A program made the position numbers and the translations under genes. 64,000 nucleotides of DNA from Lutjanus erythropterus. Taxonomy: Eukaryota; Chordata; Actinopteri; Lutjaniformes; Lutjanidae. Below, piece by piece: positions 54,960-64,000 of this stretch (the first letter of the stretch is position 1; each line of letters opens with the position of its first letter). The DNA lies in assembly GCA_020091685.1 (NCBI GenBank), contig CM034607.1:21823253-21887252 (forward strand). Direction: 5' to 3'. The notes below the pieces were generated by a model. That model ran no database searches and was not told the origin of the DNA. It saw only the letters and a program-made list of their open reading frames with translations.

Positions 54960-56820
54960 CAATCCCTCTTCATTACAGTAAGAGTCGGTTCATTAGACAA
55001 CCAGTTTAAAAATTAAATTTATTGTTGGTGGAAACAAAAGTGGCCCTCATCTTGATTAATCCTGATTATTCTTGCGAGTCACATTGCCTCTAACCTCAGT
55101 CAGCTGTCCTTAACTGTGTTATCATTATTTTCTAGGAAACATTTTCTTTGTTTTAAGAGAAGTCCTGCTTTTCTTCTACCTTTCCATGACCACATGGAAA
55201 GGTAGAGGATGAACAAACTCAATCTGAGCCCGTGAATGTTTTTCCTGGTATTGGTTTCTGTATTACTGAGGTGCAATAGGAGCAAAGTGTTTCAGGATTT
55301 CCTTCCTCCACAAACAATTTGTCTCAAATCTGTTGTTTTAAGTCTTAATTTAGTCAATTCTGACCAATTTGTATGGATTATGCTTCAGATGAACCAATAC
55401 TAAGAACCTTAACAGGTAACATAAACTCAGTGTTAAAGCCTGTGGGTTGTAAAAGTGTTCGCTGTGAGTGTGTGTGTGTGTGTGCCCCTCTGTGCTGTAC
55501 ATCTACTGTATGTGTGTTCCATTGTTTCAAAGTGGTGGACCATCCATCACCATTAGGCTGAAGCAGAGAGCCTGACTCACACTCAGGAACAATCTAATTC
55601 CGCTAAAAACACCTCTCTCCACCACTCTCTTCTTCACTTTCCCCCATTGTCGGGTTTCTTCGCTTCACCTTCTCGTTTTCTCCCCTCCTCTCCCTCTCTG
55701 CAGGATTTAGGCAACAGACTTCAGCAGATGAAAACCTCCCAAGCATGTCTGCAGTAATACCTCAGACACACACATGCTGGGCTGCACGCACACACAGAGG
55801 ACACAATCTTGCAGTCAGTATATTGTTCTAACTCAGCTTTTGGCGTATATATGTGTGTGTGTGTGTCTATGTGTAGTTATCATTCTGTAAGCAGAGCCGA
55901 ATGTGAGACGAGAGCCTCTTCAACTTTCTCTGTCTGTCTGGGACCCAAAGAGAGTGAAAGCAACACGCTGCAGCAAGCTGAGGCTTTCCGTTAGACTAGT
56001 GGATTTTGAGCTTAAAATTGGGCTCGAAGAGTTTTGGAATAAGAAACACTCATTAGTTTGTTCTCAGTACAAACATGCACATAACCTTTAACTGTGCGAC
56101 CCAAAAGCGGCAGTGCTTGCAGACTGATAGAAAAGGACAACAAAGAAAGATTTATTTTGCACTCATAAGTGGTATTCATGTCTAGCTGGTAAGTATGAGT
56201 CTCACTATGAGTGGTAAGAGATTATACAAGGAAGTCTTATTATCCAGAGGGCAAATATTTTTTTACAAAAGGGTTATAATGATTTCACTGCATAATCCAG
56301 CCATAGTTTTAACAGGTTGATAACCTACAAGACTGAATAACAATGTCCGTTGCTGGAGTGCAAATAGATACCTGTTAAATGATAAATTGAGCTGGTTACA
56401 AAGAAAAACAAGTCACTTCATAATTTAAAAACAGGGAAGTAATGACAGAAGAAAGAGTGTACAGTAAAAAAAAAAAAAAAAAAGCAAATTAGATTAAGGT
56501 CAGACACACTGAATGTCCAGTAAAAGACAAGTAAAAGTAGATTTGTGACACAAGGTTCAGTGGGTAATACACAAATTCGCTAAGCTCTGGTGCTTACACA
56601 TCCATTATCCCTCCCCCCCTCTCTCTGACTAGCAAAGAGCAGTGTACAAAACAAATTCAGCTAGCAGCCTCTCATTTTCACCGCTGCTCACTGTTGCTTT
56701 CACCGGTTAAAAAGAAAACATGTCTGTTAGTTAAAGTGCTCTCTGTAGCTGGTGTCAGACAGAGAACCTGCTCATTTAACTTTAATTCAAATCCTATCAA
56801 TTGTTTAAAGAGAACTTAAT
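54960..56820. other. unique sequence; GT microsatellite and pyrimidine tract inside
   Basis: A short (GT)n lies at 55468-55483, a pyrimidine-rich tract at 55605-55703 ends CTCTCTGCAG, and GT-rich sequence lies at 55847-55868. A poly-A of 18 lies at 56466-56483. A short inverted pair, CCTTTCCATG and CATGGAAAGG, lies at about 55179-55204. No gene was delimited. Confidence 0.4.
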
Positions 56821-56822
56821 AG

Positions 56823-57850
56823 CAGTGGTGGACAAAGTACTCAACCCCAGTACTTGAGTCAAAGTACTCCTGGTCAAATATTACTCAACTACAAGTGAAA
56901 GCTGCTCAGTCACAATTTTACTTGAGTTAAAGTACTAGAGTACTTGGTTTTAAAAATACTTAAGTATTCAAAAGTACATGTTTCTAAAAATACTTAAGTA
57001 TTCAAAAGTACAAATTACAAAGTACATTTTCTAATACCAATACATGCTGTATTGTTTTCATGATGCATTTACAGAAGCTTGTAACTCTCTGAAACCATCT
57101 AATGATGCACTGACTTGCTTGTAGAACCACTCTGCTACACAAAGCCTATAGAAACACCTATAAAAACTTCAGCATAGAAATGCAATCAGAAACAAAAAGG
57201 ACAGCTGTTGTCATTTTCTGATGTAACTGTATTAAAATCACTGCATAAAAGCAGATTGAAGCCAAGTGTAAGGAGTTCTCCAAGTCTGTTAAATAACTGA
57301 GATTTCTTTCTGTCTTCAGAGGCAGTATATACATGAATGATGCTGTATTTTTCACCCCGATAAAAACAATCCAACTTTAAAATATACCTGGAATAATTAA
57401 TAATTATAATAACAACTTGAGATTTAATTTTGTCTTTCTCCTGCCGTCACCATTACCGCTTTTTGTTTGAATGAAAGAGGCAGACCTTGCTTGTGCTTGT
57501 TAGTGCGCCTGGACGTATTTCTGCTTTTACATCAGTCCCGTTTGAGAGGAGCTACTGTGATTGGTTTCTTTCTGTGAGGAACACAGCATGTGACCAACTG
57601 CATTTTAGGAAAGAAAAAACAGCAACAGCTGACTTCAATGATGTGCTTAGTCAAAAAGTAACAACAACCTTCTTAGAAATTAAGTGGAGTCAAAAGTACA
57701 ATCTTTGTCTTTGAAATGTAGTGGAGTGAAAGTCAGAAGTTTAAAAAAAACCAAAAAAAAACCCCAAATACTCAAGTAAAGTACAGATACTCAAAAAATG
57801 TACTTAAGTACAGTACTCAAGTAAATGTACTTTGTTACTGTCCACCACTG
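56823..57850. mobile_element. hAT-like non-autonomous element, family H3, 1028 bp
   Basis: It begins CAGTGGTGGACAAAGTACTC and ends TACTTTGTTACTGTCCACCACTG, inverted ends with a few bases of offset. The 8-bp flanks are CTTAATAG (56815-56822) and GTTAATAG (57851-57858), 7 of 8 identical. Both subterminal regions are filled with TACTTAAGTA, AGTACTTGAG and AAAGTACT words, probable transposase binding repeats. Inside, frames of up to 75 codons are not transposase-like. Fish genomes carry many copies of this element. Confidence 0.85.
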
Positions 57851-57874
57851 GTTAATAGTTTTGAACCACTGGTT

Positions 57875-57960
57875 TTGGAGGCCCATGTGGACAAAAGCGG
57901 TAGTGTTTCCACACTAATAACCACAAAATATAATGTCAAAAATGAAATAATCTAAATAAA
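57875..57960 (+). mobile_element. interspersed repeat, family R2 copy 2 (fragment)
   Basis: GTGGACAAAAGCGGTAGTGT and ATAACCACAAAATATAATGTC lie in the same order as in the inverted copy at 17680-17745. It lies 25 bp beyond the right target duplication of the family H3 element. Confidence 0.5.
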
Positions 57961-57964
57961 AATT

Positions 57965-60900
57965 GACCCGGTGGCAGGCATTAAGAACAACTGTACAGAA
58001 AAAGTCAAATCTTCTCACCAATGGTGTTGTTAGCTTACGAAGGTCATATATAAGCATCAGCAATAAATCCAGACTGTTACACAACCCGTTAACATTTACC
58101 AAAGCCAAACTTTGTAGTCTACAGCTGTTATTTCAGTATGTCAAGTGCCATGTAATCAATTTTCAGGTCAATATAATTATCAGATTAAAGAATCAGCAAA
58201 TACCCAGTTTTAAAGGTTAGGTGCCTATTCTACCTTAAAAAAAAAAGCCAATAATCAAACTCACTTTGATGCTACACAGACTATTAATAGGGAGAATGGT
58301 ACCTCAGGCATTCCCACTCTGCACCCCATATACCTGTTCTTGCACCATGTAACTTTAGAGGGAAAGTGCGTAATTCTTTAGGACTCTAAGTCACACACCA
58401 ACAACTATGTCACTGGTTTTAAACTGGATCATATTTACTGAAGAAAATAGTTTTAGGTTTTCCCTCTGATGTCCTCCGACTGCTCTGCCTCAACTCTCTG
58501 TGATTTACAGAGTTTCCTGACAGTGAAGTAAACTACTAATAATGTTAGCTGCTTTTAGCTAGTTAGCTCAAAGCTGCTTGTGTTGTTGCACTTGCTGGAT
58601 GTTTGGCTGTGTTAGCAAAATTGTTGACTTTCTAGTTTTTGATCATACGTGATAATAACAAATGCATGTGTACAGCTGTTAATATTTACAACAGTGGTGT
58701 ATTAGCGAATTGCGCTCTGAAACTGTGGGGACACCAAAATTCATAAAATACAAAATCTTACATAATATTTCTTTAAAGGATTCAGGTTGGAGTCTAAGCC
58801 AAAACAAAACAAAACAAAAAAAAAACTTCCTCAGGACATCCCTTGTTGAAAGTTGTTCCACGGTCCCGGGGTCACAATAACAAAAAAACATCCATTCCAT
58901 CCTTCAAGTTAAACCCGGTCTGCAGAATGACCAAGACCCAGGAGTGTTGTAAGGGCCTCACAGACAACGCAAAGCACAGCTTGATAAACAAAGAGCAAGT
59001 CGGTTCTGTGGCTGACAGAGAGCCAGAGCTGGGACACCAGTGGAAGAATGACAAGATCTCTGTTTTTCTGCGGATATGTAGTGAATTTTAGATTATTATT
59101 TTTTTTAGATACAGCTCTGCCAGGTTAGAAAAGACAAAAATATTGGTTTCTCCAAGTCACTGAAAGATATGACTCAACTTCAGCAATAATTTGGAAAAAG
59201 AATATCTGTTTGTAACCTAAATGTCAAAATTTGGTCAAAATGAAAATAAAATCCCATTACGCTGGTTCACCAAAACAATCTCACAATTTCCTGTTATAAA
59301 AGTGCAAGAAGTCATGAGCTAGTCAACACTGGATATCTGCAAGGGAAATATTAAAAGTAAAAAGTTATTCTGGGTGGTTGGTTTCACAGGTAATTAGGGT
59401 ATAACTGTGTAAATCTGCACTGCAGGATATATTGTATGTATAGGTCATGCAGATAGATGCAAATTAGAAGTCTAGCAGCAGATGGAAGATAGAAGGAGCA
59501 TTTGCACAGTAATTTCTGGTCTGTGTAAATGTGTAGCCGACGTGCTTTGCGTCCAGTAATGTCAGTGAGGTTGTGAAGAGAGCTTGTTCCACCACAGATT
59601 AAATTAGGCCCATAATACATGTGGCCACACCCTTCCACAGCCACTCTCAGCCCCAATCACACTGCACTTATCTACATTACCTTGCAAAGACCTATACTAT
59701 CCTGGTCAAGCACTGATTTCCCTGAGTTTCCGTTACTTGTATTGTAGGATTAGCCCTCAAACCTCCAGTTGCGAGCAGAGGCTCTACCCGCAGGCCTTTT
59801 TTGTGATCAGTAAAGATAGTTGATCTGACACAGCGCTCTGAATGTCAAGTCAAGTCGCTTTACCAGTCTTTAGAAAGTATCACTTTTTTATTACCTTTGT
59901 TTTGCAATAAGCTATAATTGATGTGCGTGCATAGACTGAAACTGTCCAGTCTGCAGACATTGTACATTGCATGTGCCACATGGGGTATTTTGTCAGTGCT
60001 CTCTCTTGGGATAAATGCTGGTTACAGTATATGAGGAGTGATTTGACTCCTGTGCAAAGCTGTAGAGGCATGCAAAAATCTTCCCTCAAGACAGAAAACG
60101 TAAGAAGAGGGAGAAGGAGGTGGAGAGGCTTGTTATCTAGAGAAGGAAAAAGGATTGGAGATAGTCATTCATTTTTCAGTTCTCTTCACATATGATTAGT
60201 TCTCCCCAGAAACATATAGGAGACAACCTCAGCTGACAATTACAGATGGAAAAAAAGAGAAAGACAAAAGGTTTCATCTGGCAAGAGCAATAAGACACTG
60301 GAAAACCGGCAATGAAACTATAAGGTTTTTGCAGGGGTTTTTAGATGCCATGCAGGTACGTATTTGCAGCTGGAGTTCACTCAATCACTCATGGGTTTGG
60401 CTTTTTTCGCCCGTTAGCATTACAAAATGTCGGCTTTGAAATGTAGTGTGAATGTGAAGCAGGGCAGTGATGGGGGAAAAAAAAAAGAGTATGCTGCAAC
60501 ATTGTGTGGGTAGGACCCAATTGCAGAGATGACAAAGAGGCTTGGCACAGGTTAAACTCTCTTTATATATGACTCAGCAGGACAACAAATACAAAACAAC
60601 AAACCGCCACTGCCAACAGGGCAGGAGTAAAACCGAACACCAACTGTGGACACACAGCTGCAAGAAAAAAAAAGAAAGAAAAAAAGAAAAGAAGGACCAG
60701 CTAAACAGAAGCTTATTATTACTCCCACTACACAGAGAGAAACAAACTAGATGGACAGGCTTGACTGGCGTTGTCTGGTGGAGTTGAGTCCAAGACTGAG
60801 CAATCTGTGACTAAAAGACACAGTTCTATGGCAAGGAAAAACAGAGAAAGCAACGACAAGCAGATTGACTGAATGATTGTGTTGGCCATGAACTCCCACC

Positions 60901-62200
60901 AGTGGCATTTTTGCCTGCTGGCACCAACAAGGACTAGCACCTCGGACAGTTCCTGCACTGCTGAGAGACCCGTGATCAGCACTCTGGACAGAGACAGGGA
61001 GAGAAGCCAAGAGTTAGGCCTCTTCTGTCCAGTTCTTACACTGTAACTATTCCGCAGTCAAATTTGTTTACCACTGTCAAAGTCACATAAATCAAATTGG
61101 TGGACAGCCAAACAAATTTTAATCTACATGGCAGACACAAGATGACAAACATTTAGGGAGTTTTTTTCAGGTCTCACTTTTTTTAGACCGCTACTGAAGT
61201 GCTATTTAAGATCTATTTAATGTCCATACAGGCAAAAAAAATATTGGTGATGATGTTATGGCTGTTTGTTAGCTACCATGTGTAAATTTCAGAGCAAATT
61301 CACTTTTAATGTAGGTGTATATCCAAATCTGTCAGGAGGTTGCCATCAAGGTTGCAGGAGTTAACACAGAGTGGGTCACGTTTGGTGCACAGTTCATTAG
61401 TAGTTGCCACAACATGATAAAGACAACTGCTTCCCAAAAACATGTTAAAAAAAGTGAGACTGAAAAATGCAACTTCACTAATCCAATCAATTTTTATGAC
61501 CTGTCAAAAATCATACTTAAGAGGGAGGTCCAGAGCTACTCTAGGACTAATTTGAAGCTTAAATTAATCCTTCAAAGAGGCAGGTTCAATATTTGCTTAC
61601 TGCTGTTTGTGAAGGAGCATGGACTGTTTGGAATCTCTAAATCAAGGGTAACCAAACTTATTTCTTGAAAGGGCAAAAACTGAAACTTCAGTTAAGATGC
61701 AAAATGGTGCATTGGTCCACTTACCAATGTCAAGGAGACTCAGAGAGAAGAATTCAAAAGATTGAAAAGCATTAGTTTCAGTTTTTGTTTGCAAAGATCT
61801 ATAAATGCAAGCAGAAAGATGAACATGTTTTCAATAGACTAGCTACTTTCCTGTGCTGAACTCTGCTGCTCTGTGTCTGCAGTGTTTCAAAATTCACAAC
61901 TTCAGGGTGACGTGGTAACACAGCAGACCTACAAAAGCCACAAAAACATTGTGGTGAGAATCATCCCCCTGTACCTTTGCCTAGATCTAAGGTGGGATAC
62001 AGTGTGGGCTTGCCAATGCATTACAAAAGAAAATGCATTGTTTCTGCAAATACACAGTGTTAAAATGTACTAAATGTACATGGCTATTGTAAGTGAAATC
62101 TATCTCTGCCTTGGCTATCTGATACCCTGATAAATGCACTGTTTGTTTTTCTGCCGCTGAAAGTGTTTTTGTGAGGAAACAATCTGAAAGTCATTTCCAC
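57965..62200. other. 4.2 kb without a recognised gene
   Basis: Frames of 60-117 codons (for example 59384-59656 -, 61315-61668 +) carry no identifiable domain. A poly-A tract with AAAGAAAGAAA lies at 60664-60690. ACCAAACTTATTTCTTGAAAG at about 61650 weakly recalls a hAT end. No RNA gene was seen. Confidence 0.35.
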
Positions 62201-62212
62201 CGGAAGACTTTG

Positions 62213-62298
62213 GGGTGTGTGTGTGTGTATGAGAGAAAGAAAGATTGTGTATACAACTGTGTGTGTGTGTGACTGTGTCTGTGTGTGTGTGTGTGTGA
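62213..62298 (+). repeat. GT-rich microsatellite cluster
   Basis: (GT)n runs at 62214-62228, 62259-62270 and 62278-62296, with GAGAGAAAGAAAG between, and another run at 62446-62463. Poly-His/Thr and Cys/Val frames here are translations of the repeat. Confidence 0.9.
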
Positions 62299-62464
62299 TG
62301 GAGAGTAAAGCTCGCTGGAGAAAACCCAGACAAAACACTTCAACCCTGAATTCACTTCTTACTCCTTCTCTCTCTTTTCACCAAGGAGTGCCTAAGAGGC
62401 AGAGATGCTGGATTAGGATGGATGTGAGTGTGTCTCTGTGTGTTAATGTGTGTGTGTGTGTGTA

Positions 62465-64000
62465 GAATTTGTTTCTGAGTACAGGTGCTTAAGCACGTCT
62501 TGGCTTCACAGCGACGAAACCTCTCCTTCCATCTCTCTCTCATAAACACACACAGCAACGCAGAGAAACATGCAAAAAATGACAGCATGCATTATTTCAA
62601 TCTATCACCCTCATTTAGGATATCTTACGCAAACACTGAGAGCATGAGCAACATGAGAGCGCAAACATTCAAAGCTAAACGCAGAACCCCACATAATAAT
62701 GCGAAAGCAGGTGGATTTGGATTTATTTTATTGTATTTTTTGACACTTTTATTGCTAAAATATGGCTTTCTGTGTGCACGAGGGAGGAAGAAAGCACATT
62801 CCAAGGGAAAACAGAGAAGGGGAAAATCAAAAGAGCAGTGGTGAGACTGAAAATAGTCAATAAATGAAGAAAAGAAAAGGAAAGTCAGAAAAACACAGTG
62901 GGGATTGCAGGAGGAATCAGAATAAAAGGATATATGAGGGAGTATGTGAAGACAAAACAGCATAAATCCTAGAAAATGTGGGTGCTGTGGTGGTGTTTGT
63001 TGGCTCTGTCGGGCTTTTTTCACTTCCAGCAGAGAGCCCACTTCTACGTACGACTCTAAAAGATTGGCAGGTAAAAATATAATTGGGTGGTAAAATTCTC
63101 TTGCCATGCACCACGGCCATTTAACCGCAAAGCCTGTTTCATGGCCCGCATATTACCCTAGTGACCTAAACACTCATACACAGCCACAAACACACACATA
63201 CACACATTGTTATCAGGTGCTGTTGTGGCCTGTGTAAGCCATGTGTCTAAATAAAGACACAACAATACGCTTCAGTGTCTGGATTCAGCCAAGCTACGCA
63301 GCGGGAGCGCGCGTGTGTGTATGCACGTCTGTTTTTGAGGAAAGTATGTGTGGTGTATGTCTCTATGGGAGTTTTTCTGACAATGTGTGTACATGTGCGT
63401 GTTTAAGGCTATTGTCTTGCTTCTCCTCTCAGCTGAAGCCAATTAACTTCACTGCTCTGCTGGTGATAACACACACACATACTTGCATGTGCTCACACAC
63501 ACACGGACAAACAAAGACGTGAGCACAGACATACAGACGTTCACCCGTAGATGCACTTATGAGGAGAAGAGGCTGCGTCTTTGAGCACTGTTGTTAAGGT
63601 GAAGAGACAACGTCCAGGGGTTTGACAGAACTTGTAAACACAGTGCAGAAGTGGCAGAACAATCTGTTTGTAGGTTACAGCAGGACAAGGAACTCATGGG
63701 TCGCCATATTTGAACAATTAAGACATTTTTACTTTACTAGAAGACATTCTGTAAGACTGTAAGACCCGCCTGCCTACCACTCCATCCATTGTTCAACTGC
63801 TGTCTAACAAATCAGTAAATAATCTGTCATGCATAAGAAGGCCATAATCCAAAAGCTCTGTTGGAGAGCTTTTAAAGAATCTGAGCAAGTCATTTTTAGC
63901 ACAACTAATATTAATAATAATAAACAAAACATTAGAGCACAACAGATATATAAAACAACCAATATTATCAGCCTGATATTGGCCTATCACAACTATATCA
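62465..64000. other. unique sequence with CA/GT-rich stretches to the window end
   Basis: CA-rich at 63184-63205 and 63471-63503, GT-rich at 63312-63322 and 63345-63400, GA-rich at 62770-62870. The 160-codon antisense frame at 62625-63107 is long but Ser/Phe/Leu-rich over purine-rich sequence and has no domain. A pyrimidine tract ending TTGCTTCTCCTCTCAG at 63432 is followed by a 30-nt in-phase block and GTGATA. Confidence 0.4.

Noticed and set aside
55600-55755. Exon after the CTCTCTGCAG acceptor-like site at 55703
   Set aside because: The open block that follows has no GT donor in a sensible position and meets a stop; kept only as a pyrimidine tract.
60500-60800. Possible repeat starting TGTGTGGGTAGGACCCAATT
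   Set aside because: The start recalled a common fish repeat, but no matching end, duplication or second copy was found in the window.
61640-61700. Possible hAT end CAAGGGTAACCAAACTTA
   Set aside because: No inverted partner or 8-bp duplication could be found downstream.
62625-63107. 160-codon antisense frame
   Set aside because: Length is helped by purine-rich sequence on the + strand; composition is Ser/Phe/Leu-rich and no domain is recognisable.

Overview
The window looks like vertebrate, almost certainly teleost (spiny-rayed) fish, nuclear DNA. It is AT-rich with long (CA/GT)n and (CT)n microsatellites, many short non-autonomous DNA transposons of fish type, tRNA-derived SINEs, V-SINE-like elements and decayed LINE ends. 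There is no dense gene structure, no operon-like packing and no prokaryotic signal. Most of the 64 kb reads as intergenic or long-intron sequence; most open frames are chance frames or low-complexity translations. Family names rest on motif recognition, because no database search was possible.

The clearest protein-coding material lies at 23.1-24.1 kb. On the + strand, two exon-like blocks (23146-23303 and 23673-23811) splice in frame into a cysteine-rich segment resembling the intracellular (zinc-binding ballast) domain of P2X7. On the - strand, a 123-residue frame (24075-23704) carries a THAP zinc finger with C5, C10, W36, C59 and H62. The two similarities face each other tail to tail and both stop at about 23796-23809, which looks like a rearrangement breakpoint. 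A second gene-like spot is 47.6-48.0 kb (+), where a consensus donor, a 173-bp intron, a good acceptor and another donor delimit two candidate exons. Exon-like splice signals also occur near 31.8, 43.1 and 63.4 kb, with weaker support.

Mobile elements dominate. One palindromic MITE family with TTAAAGG...CCTTTAA ends is present at 5.5, 9.6/9.9, 13.9, 41.3, 49.7 and 51.1 kb, some copies partial. Three hAT-like non-autonomous elements have recognisable 8-bp target duplications: 20382-21204 (perfect), 37740-38164 (7/8) and 56823-57850 (7/8); a fragment of the first family lies at 7.87-8.17 kb. tRNA-derived SINEs are at 12.8, 35.0 and 51.7 kb, the last with a perfect 15-bp target duplication. V-SINE-like elements are at 19.0-19.6, 35.2, 46.8-47.2 and 54.8 kb. 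LINE remnants are at 20.0-20.2, 25.4, 32.2-32.7, 34.0-34.6 and 44.8-45.2 kb. A diverged local duplication of about 1.1 kb spans 49.3-50.7 kb. The left end holds a 56-bp minisatellite (869-1265) between purine-rich tracts.

Between these lie unique AT-rich stretches. A few (4.1-4.5, 28.7-29.2, 39.1-39.8 and 52.8-53.5 kb) have the texture of conserved non-coding elements, but conservation cannot be judged from one sequence.
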